From Stenotrophomonas sp046736075 (GTDB lineage Bacteria; Pseudomonadota; Gammaproteobacteria; Xanthomonadales; Xanthomonadaceae): DNA of 64,000 nucleotides. This document shows, piece by piece, positions 35,492-44,873 of this stretch. Position 1 is the stretch's first letter, and each line of letters begins with the position of its first letter. The notes under the pieces were generated by a model that had not been told where the DNA came from, did not search any database, and saw only the letters and a program-made list of their open reading frames with translations. Position numbers and translations under genes: made by a program. The stretch spans positions 2,108,001 through 2,172,000 of the forward strand of contig NZ_CP177163.1 in the NCBI RefSeq assembly GCF_046736075.1, in the 5' to 3' direction.

Positions 35492-35747
35492 ATGCGCGCT
35501 CCCAGCGGACAGCGCCAGACTCTGGGCGCGCGCCGTGACCCGGGCAAGCAGCACGCGACGAAGTGCGTGAAATCCGGGATGAGTCGGGGGCGGGGGCCGA
35601 TGAAGCCGGGCGGCCGCGACGGCAGGGAGCGGGTTGGCGCGCCGCCTACCGTCCGTCGGCACATGACTTCCGGCAGTCACGGCAGCGCCCGGCGAGCCGT
35701 AGCGTGACGGCAACCGGTCGCTCCGCACCGGTGTCGGGAGCGGTGCG

Positions 35748-36464
35748 ATGGCAACGCAACAGCAGTCCGGGCGGTGGGCAGGTGGGGTGTATCTGGTGGT
35801 GATCGCCACCGGCATCTTCAGCCTGGCCTACGTGCCGTCCCAGATCAGTGTCGCCGGCGATCCGGCCGCCACGCTGGCCAACATCGCCACGCATGCCGGC
35901 CTGTTCCGCGCCGGCATCGCGGCGTTCGCGCTGGAACAGATCGCCTTCCTGCTCCTGCCGCTGCTCCTGTATCGCCTGTTCGCTCCGTCGTACCGGACCG
36001 CCGCCACGTTGATGGTGGCGCTGGCGGTGGCGGGCGTGCCGATCGCACTGGCAGCGTTGGCGCAGCGCCTGGATGCCGTTGCCCTGCTCACCGATCCGGT
36101 GCTGGCGCGCACGCTGGCGCCCGACCAGCTGCAGGCGTTGGCCATTGCCGCACTGAAGAGCTGGAGCAGCCACATCTTCCTGGCCAGCCTGTTCTGGGGG
36201 CTGTGGCTGCTGCCATTTGGCTGGCTGGTCTGGCGCACGCGGGCGATCCCGCGTGCGCTGGGCGTGCTGCTGATGCTGGGGGGCGTGGGCTATCTGCTCA
36301 ACGTCTTCGGCGAGCTGCTGATTCCCGGCTATGCCACCACCCTGCTGTCGAACTACGCCACGCTGCCGGCCTCGCTGGGCGAGATCGGCAGCGGACTGTG
36401 GCTGCTGCTGTTCGGCGCCCGTCGCGACGCCGGCAGCGCACCCTCGCGCGGAGTGCCGCGCTGA
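35748..36464 (+). CDS. DUF4386 family membrane protein
   Basis: 238 residues with six to seven hydrophobic helices. Family-like features are the N-terminal GGVYLVVIATGIFSLAYVP and the central SHIFLASLFWGLWLLPFGWL. Role unknown. The ATG at 35748 is preceded by GGGAGCGGTGCG, a usable ribosome-binding site. It converges on the next gene with only 10 bases between stops. Confidence 0.8.
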   Translation: MATQQQSGRWAGGVYLVVIATGIFSLAYVPSQISVAGDPAATLANIATHAGLFRAGIAAFALEQIAFLLLPLLLYRLFAPSYRTAATLMVALAVAGVPIALAALAQRLDAVALLTDPVLARTLAPDQLQALAIAALKSWSSHIFLASLFWGLWLLPFGWLVWRTRAIPRALGVLLMLGGVGYLLNVFGELLIPGYATTLLSNYATLPASLGEIGSGLWLLLFGARRDAGSAPSRGVPR

Positions 36465-36474
36465 TGGGTGCCGG

Positions 36475-37029
36475 TCAGGCGATCCGCACCACGCGCGCGC
36501 CCTGGCACAGCGGGTAGCTGGCGAGCAGATCGGCAATGCGCTCGCCCATCGTGTCGAAGCTGGCGCCGTACAGATACAGCGCCGTTTCGCTCGGCCCCTG
36601 CCACCAGCTGCAGATTTCACCGTGGCCGTCGATGCGCTCGACGATCTGGTCGAACACGTAGTTCGAATCGCACTGTTCGTAGACCTCGTCCGGCAGGTTC
36701 ACGCCATCCAGGTACAGCCCCAGGCCTTCGGTGATGCCGAACGGCAGGTCGTCCTCACCGTCACGCTGGATCAGCGACCCCTTCGGTGCGCCGAGCTGCT
36801 CGAGCAGTTCGATCACCTGCGGCAGTGCGGCCGCGTCGTGCAGCTGGATCTCCAGGTCGCCGTACTCGACCTCGCCCTCATCGGACAGCGCCGTTCCGCC
36901 GCCCAGAATTTCACCGATGCCCGCGCCGTCGAGCATCGCATCGAGCGGATCTTCGAACAGCTGCAGGCGATGCTCGGGCTGCAGCCGGGCGTTCAGTTTG
37001 ACGTTGATGTGCAGCGGCGAATCGGTCAT
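36475..37029 (-). CDS. Conserved hypothetical protein, soluble
   Basis: 184 residues, acidic, without signal peptide or membrane segment. It starts MTDSPLHINVKLNARLQPEHR and contains LPFGITEGLGLYLDGVNLPDEVYEQCDSNYVFDQIVE. I recognise no domain. An earlier in-frame ATG at 37059 would add ten residues; 37029 is favoured because conserved-looking sequence begins there. It sits 56 bases after a phosphatase-like gene and beside a SMAG palindrome. Confidence 0.65.
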   Translation of the reverse strand: MTDSPLHINVKLNARLQPEHRLQLFEDPLDAMLDGAGIGEILGGGTALSDEGEVEYGDLEIQLHDAAALPQVIELLEQLGAPKGSLIQRDGEDDLPFGITEGLGLYLDGVNLPDEVYEQCDSNYVFDQIVERIDGHGEICSWWQGPSETALYLYGASFDTMGERIADLLASYPLCQGARVVRIA

Positions 37030-37060
37030 GGGGGCGATCTGCGCAAAAGGGGGCCCCATT

Positions 37061-37086
37061 GTAGTGCCGGCCGCTGGACGGCTGCT
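37061..37086. repeat. Single SMAG-type palindrome
   Basis: GTAGTGCCGGCCGCTGGACG and the following bases form one GTAG-tipped stem, with a mismatch in the second arm. It touches the stop codon of the phosphatase gene at 37086-37088. Confidence 0.7.
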
Positions 37087-37412
37087 CAGCGCAGCAACGG
37101 CGGCACCTTGCGCTCCAGCAGTTCCACCAGCGCCGGCTGCATGAAGTCGTAGTCGTCCGGAATATCCAGGCACACCACGCGCTTGCCACCCAGCCATGAC
37201 CGGAACCGGCTGGACAGACGGCTGCGGTGTGCGCGCTCCATCACCACGATCAGATCGGCCCACTGCAGCAGTTCCGGACTGACCGGCACGTCGGCATCCG
37301 GCTTGAGACCGGCCGATGCGGTCTCGATGCCGGGCCAATCGGCGAACACCTGCTCAGCCGTCGGGCTGCGCAGGCGGTTCTGGCTGCAGATGAAGAGAAC
37401 GTGGCGCGTCAT
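37086..37412 (-). CDS. Low-molecular-weight protein phosphatase-like protein
   Basis: 108 residues. It begins MTRHVLFICSQNRLRSPTAEQVF, which holds the C-x5-R-S phosphate loop of low-molecular-weight tyrosine phosphatases (Cys9, Arg15). WADLIVVMERAHR and LDIPDDYDFM supply the later strand and the Asp-containing segment. It is shorter than the usual 150 residues, so substrate choice may differ. It follows uvrD by 16 bases and is probably co-transcribed. Confidence 0.82.
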   Translation of the reverse strand: MTRHVLFICSQNRLRSPTAEQVFADWPGIETASAGLKPDADVPVSPELLQWADLIVVMERAHRSRLSSRFRSWLGGKRVVCLDIPDDYDFMQPALVELLERKVPPLLR

Positions 37413-37428
37413 CCGTGGCGCGCCCTCC

Positions 37429-39621
37429 TTACAGCACCGTCAGGTTGGCGTACGCCATCACCAGCCACTTGCTGCCGGCCTCGGCGAACTCCACCTGCAC
37501 GCGTGCGTGCTGGCCGCTGCCTTCGTAGTCGGTGACCATGCCTTCGCCAAAGCGGGCATGGGTGACCATCGCACCCAGCTTGAGCGGCGGGGCTTCCAGT
37601 GCGGCGTGGCCCATCACACGGTTGGCACCGAGCGAGGCGCTGCGCGAGACCTGCACCTTGGGGCGCACTTCGTTGAGCAGCTCGCGCGGGATCTCGCGCA
37701 GGAAACGCGAGGGCACGTTGTAGTTGTCCTGGCCGTGGATGCGGCGCGACTCGGCGTAGCTGAGCACCAGTTTCTGGCGCGCGCGGGTGATGCCCACGTA
37801 GGCCAGGCGGCGCTCCTCTTCCAGCCGGCCGCTCTCTTCCAGCGAACGCGCGCTCGGGAACAGGCCATCTTCCATGCCGGCCAGGAATACCAGCGGGAAC
37901 TCCAGGCCCTTGGCCGAGTGCAGGGTCATCAGCTGCACGCCCTCTTCGCCTGCCTGCGCCTGGCCTTCGCCGGCCTCCAGCGAGGCGTAGGAGAGGAAGG
38001 CGACCAGTTCGCTCATGGTCTCGCCGGTTTCCTCGATGTCGTCTTCGCGGCGGGTGAAACGCGAGGCCACCGAGACCAGTTCATCCAGGTTGTCCGCACG
38101 CGATTCCGAATCCAGCGCGTTGCGGCTTTCCTTGGACCAGTGCTCACGCAGGCCCGAGCGCACCAGCACGTGGTCGATGCGTTCGGCCAGGGTCATCTCG
38201 CCGGCTTCGCCATGCAGCTGGTTGACCAGGGTCAGGAACCCGGCCAGTGCGTTGCGTGCGCGCGCAGCCAGGGCGTCGCCCTGCGTGGTCAGCATGGTGG
38301 CTTCCCACAGTGAGATCGCCTGGGTGCGCGCCAGCCGGCGCACTTCGTCCAGGGTGCGGTCGCCGATGCCACGCGTGGGCGTGTTGACCGCCCGTTCGAA
38401 CGCGGCGTCATCGTTGCGGTTGGTCATCAACCGCAGGTAGGCCAGCGCATCCTTGATTTCGGCGCGCTCGAAGAAGCGCATGCCACCGTACACCCGGTAC
38501 GGCACCTGCTCGGACAGCAGTGCTTCTTCGAAGGCCCGCGACTGCGCGTTGCTGCGATAGAGCACCGCGGCGTCGCCGTAGCTGCCGCCATCGCGCACCC
38601 ACTGGCGCGCACGCTCGACCACATAACGCGCCTCGTCCATCTCGTTGTAGGCCGCATACAGGTCGATCGGCTCGCCGTCGCCGCTGTCGGTCCACAGCTC
38701 CTTGCCGATGCGGTCCGGGTTGTGCGCGATCACCGCATTGGCAGCGCCGAGGATGTTGGCGCTGGACCGGTAGTTCTGCTCCAGGCGCACGGTCTGCGCG
38801 CCGGGGAAGTCCTTCAGGAAGCGCTGTACGTTCTCCACCTTGGCGCCGCGCCAGCCATAGATGGCCTGGTCGTCGTCGCCGACCACGAACACGTGGCCGC
38901 TGTCGCCGGCCAGTACGCGCACGAAGGCGTACTGGATGGCGTTGGTGTCCTGGAACTCGTCCACCAGGATCTCGCGGAAGCGCGAGCGGTAGTGGGCCAG
39001 CAGCGCCGGGTTGTCGCGCAGCAGTTCATGCGCGCGCAGCAGCAGTTCGGCGAAGTCGACCAGGCCGGCACGGTCGCAGCGCTCCTGGTAGGCGGCATAC
39101 GCCTGGCGCATGGTTTCCAGCCAGGCGTCATGCGGCTCGGGCTGGATGTGCTGCGGCCGACGGCCTTCGTCTTTCTGCTCGTTGATCCACCAGGCGATCT
39201 GCTTCGGCGCGAACTTGCCGTCGTCGATCTCCAGCTGCTGCACGACCCGCTTGACCAGGCGCAGCTGATCGTCCGAATCGAGCACCTGGAAGCTGTCGGG
39301 CAGCTTGGCATCCTGGTAGTGCAGGCGGAGCAGGCGATGGGCCAGGCCGTGGAAGGTGCCGATCCACGCGCCGCGGCTGCCCTGCGGCAGCTGCAGGTCG
39401 ATGCGGTGACGCATCTCGCCGGCGGCCTTGTTGGTGAAGGTCACCGCAAAAATGCCGTGCGTCGGCACGCCGCAGACTTCATTCAGCCAGGCGATGCGGT
39501 GGATAAGTACGCGGGTCTTGCCGGAACCGGCACCGGCAAGCACCAGATGGTGGCCGGGCGGCGCGGACACAGCTTCGCGCTGGGCGGGGTTGAGCCCGTC
39601 GAGCAAGTGGGAGACATCCAT
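37429..39621 (-). CDS. uvrD: DNA helicase II (UvrD/Rep family)
   Basis: A 730-residue superfamily 1A helicase. Motif I is GAGSGKT (about 32-38), motif II is DEFQDTN, QAIYGWRGA and LEQNYRSSANIL follow, and motif V/VI are LMTLHSAKGLEFPLVFLAG and EEERRLAYVGITRARQ. It unwinds DNA in mismatch and nucleotide excision repair. The C-terminus (LGAMVTHARFGEGMVTDYEG) is the UvrD-type Tudor-like domain that contacts RNA polymerase in relatives. The ATG at 39621 gives the standard start, MDVSHLLDGLNPAQREAV. Confidence 0.96.
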   Translation of the reverse strand: MDVSHLLDGLNPAQREAVSAPPGHHLVLAGAGSGKTRVLIHRIAWLNEVCGVPTHGIFAVTFTNKAAGEMRHRIDLQLPQGSRGAWIGTFHGLAHRLLRLHYQDAKLPDSFQVLDSDDQLRLVKRVVQQLEIDDGKFAPKQIAWWINEQKDEGRRPQHIQPEPHDAWLETMRQAYAAYQERCDRAGLVDFAELLLRAHELLRDNPALLAHYRSRFREILVDEFQDTNAIQYAFVRVLAGDSGHVFVVGDDDQAIYGWRGAKVENVQRFLKDFPGAQTVRLEQNYRSSANILGAANAVIAHNPDRIGKELWTDSGDGEPIDLYAAYNEMDEARYVVERARQWVRDGGSYGDAAVLYRSNAQSRAFEEALLSEQVPYRVYGGMRFFERAEIKDALAYLRLMTNRNDDAAFERAVNTPTRGIGDRTLDEVRRLARTQAISLWEATMLTTQGDALAARARNALAGFLTLVNQLHGEAGEMTLAERIDHVLVRSGLREHWSKESRNALDSESRADNLDELVSVASRFTRREDDIEETGETMSELVAFLSYASLEAGEGQAQAGEEGVQLMTLHSAKGLEFPLVFLAGMEDGLFPSARSLEESGRLEEERRLAYVGITRARQKLVLSYAESRRIHGQDNYNVPSRFLREIPRELLNEVRPKVQVSRSASLGANRVMGHAALEAPPLKLGAMVTHARFGEGMVTDYEGSGQHARVQVEFAEAGSKWLVMAYANLTVL

Positions 39622-39673
39622 GCCCCATTTTACCCCGTGCAGCGCGCGGCGACCGCCCCGGCCCGCAACCGGT

Positions 39674-41056
39674 TCAGCCCAGCGCGGCGCGTGCCGCCTG
39701 CTGGGCCTGGCCGCGCAGCTCGGGAATCGCCAGGCTTTCCCAGAGCGTGCCGATGCGCAGGCTGCCGACGACCTGCACGCCCGCCTGCGGTTGGCCCGCC
39801 GCATCCAGCAGATGCCCCTGCTCCACCGAGGTATCCACCCCGAGGCCATGCGGACCCGGGCGTGCCAGCCCATCGGCCAGCAACTGCTGCACCAGCGGAT
39901 TGCGCATCGCGGCAGCGCGGGTTTCCACGCCGGTGGCGTTGATCAGCGCGCCCACCGTGAGGAGCGGCAGCACGCCGCCGGCACCGTGCGCGTGAACCTG
40001 CAGGGCGCTGTCCAGCACCAGCACGGTGTCCAGGCGGGCGCGATGGCGCTGCAGCTGGCCGGACTGTTCCAGTGCGGCAACCTGCGCCTCGACCGGTTCG
40101 GCGATGCGATGGCGATGCACATCCCAGTACCGCACCACGTGGCGCAGGAAACGGCGCTGGTCGGCCGTATCCAGCCCCCGCCACAGCGCCTGGCCCAGCG
40201 GGCGGATGCGATCCATCACCGCCTGCCAGGGCAGGCCGTGCGCGACGGCGTCGCGGGCATGCAGGCGCAGCGCGCGCAGTGCCTGGCGCAGCGGCATGCC
40301 CGGCAGCGGCTGCGGATCGAAGGTGGCCGCACCGCCGTGCGCATGCGGCAACGGCAGCAGCGCATGGCGCGACAGCACATGGATGCGCCCGCGGTGGCCG
40401 GCGTTGGCCAGCGCGACCACGCTGTCGGCCATGCTCAGGCCGGAACCGATGATGGCCACGTCGCCATCGCCGGCCAGCAGGCGCACGCCGTCGTAATCCC
40501 ACGCATCGACCACCTTCCCCGGCGGCAGCGCCTCGGCGCCGGGCACCGGCAGCGGCCGCATGCTGTTGCCGCAGGCCAGCACCACCTGGCGTGCCTGCCA
40601 GTGATCGCCGTTGGCCAGCGACAGCCGCTGCACGGCGTTGCCCGGATGCAGGCCAAGTACGGCCTCGTGCACCACCTGCAGCTGCGCCGGGCTGGCGGCC
40701 TGCGCCTGCTCCAGGCGCGCCTGCAGGTAGGCGGCGTAGAAGCGCCGCGGCACGTACGCTGCCGCCAGTGCGTCACGGTCCAGGGCCGGGAAGGCATCGG
40801 CCTGCAGGAGATACGCCAGGAAGTCGTCGGCCGCCTCGGGCAGGCCGCTCATCCTGCCGACCGGCACGTTGAGCAGGTGATCGGCCCACGGCGTGGCATA
40901 GGCGATGCCCTGCGCCAGCACCGAGGCCGGCTCGAACAGGACGATGTGGGCCGCGCGGGTGGCGGCGCGCAGCGCGTGCAACGCGACCAGCACACCGGCC
41001 GCACCGCCGCCGACGATGGCCAGGTCGCACTGGCGGGGAAGTTCGGTTGCAGTCAT
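39674..41056 (-). CDS. YdhS-like FAD/NAD(P)-binding protein
   Basis: 460 residues. The N-terminal dinucleotide fold reads CDLAIVGGGAAGVLVALHAL (GxGxxG type), with AYATPWADHLLNVPVGRMSG soon after, which is characteristic of the YdhS-like uncharacterised flavoproteins. A second nucleotide-binding motif, VAIIGSGLSMADSVVAL, lies near residue 170. Reaction unknown; such proteins resemble flavin monooxygenases. The ATG at 41056 places the fold close to the N-terminus. Confidence 0.82.
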   Translation of the reverse strand: MTATELPRQCDLAIVGGGAAGVLVALHALRAATRAAHIVLFEPASVLAQGIAYATPWADHLLNVPVGRMSGLPEAADDFLAYLLQADAFPALDRDALAAAYVPRRFYAAYLQARLEQAQAASPAQLQVVHEAVLGLHPGNAVQRLSLANGDHWQARQVVLACGNSMRPLPVPGAEALPPGKVVDAWDYDGVRLLAGDGDVAIIGSGLSMADSVVALANAGHRGRIHVLSRHALLPLPHAHGGAATFDPQPLPGMPLRQALRALRLHARDAVAHGLPWQAVMDRIRPLGQALWRGLDTADQRRFLRHVVRYWDVHRHRIAEPVEAQVAALEQSGQLQRHRARLDTVLVLDSALQVHAHGAGGVLPLLTVGALINATGVETRAAAMRNPLVQQLLADGLARPGPHGLGVDTSVEQGHLLDAAGQPQAGVQVVGSLRIGTLWESLAIPELRGQAQQAARAALG

Positions 41057-41110
41057 GCGGCGATTGTAGGCGATGCGCGCGATGCCCCCGTGTCGGCGCA
41101 TGCCGCTGCG

Positions 41111-42529
41111 CTACATCAGCGCGTCGGCCAGCCGGGCGATGCCTTCGCGGCTGCGCCGCCATGCCGGCCGGCCGCGCCAGGTTTTCAGGTCAAGCTGGCG
41201 CGACTGCAGCAGGTAGTCGTTTTCGATGCGCAGCAGCTGGGCCACGATGCCGGCGTCGTAGCAGAGCATGCCGATTTCGGCATTGAGCGCGAACGAGCGG
41301 ATATCCAGGTTGATCGAGCCGACCAGTGCGATGTCCTCGTCCACGGTGAGGTGCTTGGCATGCAGGAAGCTGGGCTCGTACAGGGCGATGCGCACACCGC
41401 AGCGCAGCAGTTCGTCGTAGTACGCCTCCTGGGCCCAGGCGGTCAGGCGCTGGTTGCTGCTGGCCGACAGGATCAACTGCACCTGCACGCCGGACAGCGC
41501 GGCGATGCGCAGTGCGCTGAGCGTGGCCTCGTCGGGCACGAAATACGGCGTGACCAGCACGATGCGCCGGCGGGCCAGATGGATCAGCGCGTTGACCGCG
41601 TCGCGCGCATTGCTGAAGGGATAGGCCGGCCCGCTGGGCAGCAGCTGGGTGGCCACGTCGGCCGAGCACACCGGCACGGCGGTCATCACGTCCAGGCGCT
41701 GGCCGGTTTCCATGTACCAGTCGCTGGCGAACACCGCTTCCAGGTGCGCCACACCGGGGCCGCGCACCCGTGCCACCAGTTCCTTGTTGGGGAACCCGGG
41801 CACGAACTGCGGCTGGGCGAGGTTCTGCGAACCGATGTAGCCGACGCGGTTGTCGATCACCGCGATCTTGCGGTGGTTGCGCAGGTCCATGCGCCCGCTG
41901 CGCCGCCAGCGCAGGCCACCGGGCAGCATCGCGCGCACGTCCACGCCGAGCGCCTGCAGGCGGTGCCGGTAGCGGCGCAGGCCACGCTTGGCACCCACCG
42001 CATCCAGCAGCAGCCGGCAGTGCACGCCGCGCGCGGCGGCGCGTTGCAGCGCCTGCACGATCGCCTCACCGACCGCATCGTCGAACATCAGGTAGTACAG
42101 CAGGTGCACGCGGTCGCGGGCCTGGTCGATATCGGCGATCAGCGCCTGCAGCGAGGCGTCGTAGTCGCTGAGCAGTTCAACCGCGTTGCCGTGGATGGGC
42201 ATGAAGTCGCCCTGGCGCTCGATCAGCGGCACGATCTCGGCGGTGGCCGTATCCGGCACCGGCGTCCAGCGCAGCGGTGGCTGCAGGGCCTGTTCCTCAC
42301 GGATGACCTGGGACGCCTCGGCCTGGCGCTGCACGCGCTGGCGCGACAGCCACGGGTGGCCGAACAGCAGGTACAGGGGCAACCCCAGCAGGGGCACGAA
42401 GCCGACCAGCAGCAGCCAGCTGCGCGCGGCCCCCGGGGTGGTCCGGGTGGGAATCCAGAACAGCGCGGCCAGCCGGATCAGCCAGTCCAGCATCAACAAC
42501 CAGGAACCCAGCAGCCACTCGAACAGCAT
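41111..42529 (-). CDS. cls: Cardiolipin synthase (phospholipase D type)
   Basis: A 472-residue membrane enzyme that joins two phosphatidylglycerol molecules. Two N-terminal membrane helices (about 5-20 and 38-60) precede two HKD motifs: HRKIAVIDNRVGYIGSQN and HAKHLTVDEDIALVGSINLD. The order and length match the ClsA class. The ATG at 42529 begins at the first helix. A bidirectional terminator lies just upstream, separating it from rpmG. Confidence 0.93.
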   Translation of the reverse strand: MLFEWLLGSWLLMLDWLIRLAALFWIPTRTTPGAARSWLLLVGFVPLLGLPLYLLFGHPWLSRQRVQRQAEASQVIREEQALQPPLRWTPVPDTATAEIVPLIERQGDFMPIHGNAVELLSDYDASLQALIADIDQARDRVHLLYYLMFDDAVGEAIVQALQRAAARGVHCRLLLDAVGAKRGLRRYRHRLQALGVDVRAMLPGGLRWRRSGRMDLRNHRKIAVIDNRVGYIGSQNLAQPQFVPGFPNKELVARVRGPGVAHLEAVFASDWYMETGQRLDVMTAVPVCSADVATQLLPSGPAYPFSNARDAVNALIHLARRRIVLVTPYFVPDEATLSALRIAALSGVQVQLILSASSNQRLTAWAQEAYYDELLRCGVRIALYEPSFLHAKHLTVDEDIALVGSINLDIRSFALNAEIGMLCYDAGIVAQLLRIENDYLLQSRQLDLKTWRGRPAWRRSREGIARLADALM

Positions 42530-42603
42530 CGCGTCGCCCGTCGGGGGTGGAACCGCATTCTGCCACGGGTGCCGTGTGCGGCCAGTGGGGCCGCACGGCC
42601 AAC

Positions 42604-42630
42604 AAAAAACCCGCCTCTCGGCGGGTTTTT
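42604..42630. terminator. Rho-independent terminator after rpmB-rpmG
   Basis: AAAAAACCCGCC, a TCTC loop, and GGCGGGTTTTT form a strong stem with a T-run on the plus strand and an A-run on the other side, so it can act in both directions. On the minus strand it ends the rpmB-rpmG transcript ahead of the cls gene. Confidence 0.9.
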
Positions 42631-42659
42631 CGCGGGACATCAACCAATCCGGTGACGGA

Positions 42660-42824
42660 TTACTTGATCTTGCCTTCCTTGTACAGGACGTGCTTGCGCA
42701 CGACCGGATCGTACTTCAGGAATTCCATCTTCCCGGGGGTGTTCTTCTTGTTCTTGTCCGTCGTGTAGAAGTGGCCAGTGTTGGCCGTCGAAATCAGACG
42801 GATCTTGTCGCGCTTGCCTGCCAT
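42660..42824 (-). CDS. rpmG: 50S ribosomal protein L33
   Basis: A 54-residue large-subunit protein: MAGKRDKIRLISTANTGHFY followed by TTDKNKKNTPGKMEF and ending YKEGKIK. The zinc-binding cysteines of some L33 paralogues are absent, which is the common form in gammaproteobacteria. A GGAG ribosome-binding site lies about 8 bases before the ATG. It follows rpmB by 13 bases. Confidence 0.97.
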   Translation of the reverse strand: MAGKRDKIRLISTANTGHFYTTDKNKKNTPGKMEFLKYDPVVRKHVLYKEGKIK

Positions 42825-42837
42825 GATCGTTTACTCC

Positions 42838-43074
42838 TCAGACCTTTTCGCCGCGCGCACGCAGCTCAGCCAGAACGGAATCAATGCCGTTCTTGTCGAT
42901 GGTGCGCAGGGCATGCGCGGAAACACGAAGCTTGACCCAGCGGTTCTCGCTGGCAACCCAGAAGCGGCGCTCGTGCAGGTTGGGCAGGAAACGACGACGG
43001 GTCTTGTTGTTGGCGTGCGAGACGTTGTTACCCGTCTGCACTCGCTTGCCGGAAACTTGGCATACGCGGGACAT
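42838..43074 (-). CDS. rpmB: 50S ribosomal protein L28
   Basis: A 78-residue ribosomal protein starting MSRVCQVSGKRVQTGNNVSH and continuing NNKTRRRFLPNLHERRFW, the diagnostic L28 core. It is the first gene of the rpmB-rpmG operon. The 238-base region upstream (43075-43312) must contain the promoter, but no clear boxes were assigned. Confidence 0.98.
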   Translation of the reverse strand: MSRVCQVSGKRVQTGNNVSHANNKTRRRFLPNLHERRFWVASENRWVKLRVSAHALRTIDKNGIDSVLAELRARGEKV

Positions 43075-43269
43075 TGCGCACCTCGATGAAAGTAAGTGTC
43101 AGCCCATAGCCCGGGCGACGGCGGCCTCGACGGTTTCCCGCCACACGTCATGAGAATCAAAGGGTTACGCTGACGAGGGCGGACCGGATGACGTGTTCCC
43201 GGCCGCCGATCCAAAGGTTTTTGGACACAGCGAGCCGCGCATTATGCCAGCGTGTCCCCTGCGGTGCAA

Positions 43270-43297
43270 GGCGCCGCGGGGGCAAGCCCCCGGCGCC
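43270..43297. terminator. GC-rich hairpin after the AAA+ operon
   Basis: GGCGCCGCGGGGGCAAGCCC followed by CCGGCGCC forms a strong stem-loop 16 bases beyond the stop of the AAA+ ATPase gene (leftward transcription). There is no T-run, so a factor-dependent or partial terminator is likely. Confidence 0.45.
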
Positions 43298-43312
43298 TGG
43301 GCCCGGACCGCC

Positions 43313-44869
43313 TCAGGTCAGCACGGCGCGGCGTGGGCGGCCGCTGGTCAGCGGAGTGCCGGCGATCGCCTCGCCCGAGGCGGGCACGGCGCGCTCGCGG
43401 CCCCAGGCGCGGATGTTCTCGATCTGCTCCGGCGCGGTCCGCGACAGCGGCACCACGTTCTGGAAGCTGCGCCGGAACAGGTCATCGGTGACCACCGCGT
43501 CGCCCTTCAGGTAGGCCTCCTTGACCACCTCGCGCACGGCCGACTCCAGGTCCGAGCCGGCAAAGCCCTCGGACAGGTCGACCAGCTCGTCCAGCAGCGC
43601 CGGGGCCAGCTCGCGCTGCTGGAGGCCACGCCGGGCGTAGATGCCGATGATGTCGCGGCGTTCCGGTGCGGTCGGCAGGTCGACGAAGAACAGTTCGTCG
43701 AAGCGGCCACGGCGCAGCAGCTCCGGCGGCAGCTTGGAGACATCGTTGGCGGTGGCCACCACGAACACCCGGGTGCGGGCTTCCTGCAGCCAGTACAGGA
43801 ACTGGCCCACCAGCCGGGTCGAGGTGCCGCCATCGCCGCCGCCGGTCGCGCCGGCCAGGCCCTTCTCGATCTCATCGATCCACAGCACGCACGGTGCCAC
43901 GTGATCGGCGGTGGCCAGGGCTTCCTTCAGCCGGCCCTCGCTCTGCCCGAGGTACTGGCCGTGGATGGTGGACAGGTCGAGCCGGTACAGCGGCAACTGC
44001 CAGTCCTGCGCGATGGCCTTGGCCGACAGCGATTTGCCGCAGCCGGGCACGCCCACCAGCAGCACGCCGCGCGGCGGGCGGATGCCGCGCTCGCGCAGGT
44101 CGGCGGTCAGCAGCGGGCGCTCGCGGGCCAGCCAGTCCTTGAGCCCACCCAGGCCACCCACGCTGAGGTCGCCGCCGCGCACGGGCACGCGCTCGATGCC
44201 GGAAATGTCGGCGAAGATGCGGTCCTTGGCGTGCATCAGCTCCACCAGGTCGTTCTTGTCGATGCGGCCGTTCACCAGCAGCGTGGCGATGATGTTTTCC
44301 GCCTCCAGGCGCGAGATGCCGGCAAGGATGGCGGCGGCCTGGCGGATGTCGGCATCGTCCCAGGCGATCTGGAACTGGCTGCGATACGGGTCGATCTGCT
44401 CGTGGATGATCACCGCCATCTCGTCTTCGGTTGGCGGCGACAGCACCAGCGACATGCCCAGCCGCTGCAATTGGCCGAAGATCGGCTTGCTGGTGACCAC
44501 CACCAGCGAACCGCCGTGGTCGGCGGCCAGCATCGCCACGTCGATCAGCTGCCGCGCCGAGGGCGTGTCGTCCTCCAGGTCGGACACTTCGGTGAGCACG
44601 AAACTCAGGTTCTGGCGCTGGGCCATCTGCTGGCTGGCGAAGTCGACCGCGCCGACCACCGACCTGTCCTCGTTGACGATGCGGCCGGTGGACAGCTCAC
44701 GCGTGCCCTGCGACAGGGTGTGCACGTAGAACGGGGCATTCAGCGCGCCGGCAACGTCGCGCAGGATGTCCAGCACCCGCGCCCGCTCGGTGCTGCGGAT
44801 GGAGATGAAGGGCACGCGCGCCTTCAGGTAGCGGGTCAGGGTGGCGTGGAACTCGCGGGTATCGCTCAT
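43313..44869 (-). CDS. Ycf46-like AAA+ ATPase
   Basis: A 518-residue ATPase. An N-terminal domain (about 1-240) resembles a degenerate ATPase fold (VVTSKPIFGQLQRLGMSLVLS). A classical AAA+ module follows, with Walker A GVPGCGKSLSAKA, Walker B CVLWIDEIEKG, sensor 1 VVATANDVSKLPPELLRRGRFD including the arginine finger, and a C-terminal lid. It probably forms a ring that remodels protein partners. It is the last gene of a five-gene operon, and the other products are unassigned. Confidence 0.85.
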   Translation of the reverse strand: MSDTREFHATLTRYLKARVPFISIRSTERARVLDILRDVAGALNAPFYVHTLSQGTRELSTGRIVNEDRSVVGAVDFASQQMAQRQNLSFVLTEVSDLEDDTPSARQLIDVAMLAADHGGSLVVVTSKPIFGQLQRLGMSLVLSPPTEDEMAVIIHEQIDPYRSQFQIAWDDADIRQAAAILAGISRLEAENIIATLLVNGRIDKNDLVELMHAKDRIFADISGIERVPVRGGDLSVGGLGGLKDWLARERPLLTADLRERGIRPPRGVLLVGVPGCGKSLSAKAIAQDWQLPLYRLDLSTIHGQYLGQSEGRLKEALATADHVAPCVLWIDEIEKGLAGATGGGDGGTSTRLVGQFLYWLQEARTRVFVVATANDVSKLPPELLRRGRFDELFFVDLPTAPERRDIIGIYARRGLQQRELAPALLDELVDLSEGFAGSDLESAVREVVKEAYLKGDAVVTDDLFRRSFQNVVPLSRTAPEQIENIRAWGRERAVPASGEAIAGTPLTSGRPRRAVLT

Positions 44870-44873
44870 GGGG

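Noticed and set aside
39428..42655. 1075-residue open frame on the plus strand
   Set aside because: Antisense to uvrD, the flavoprotein and cls, all clearly real genes.
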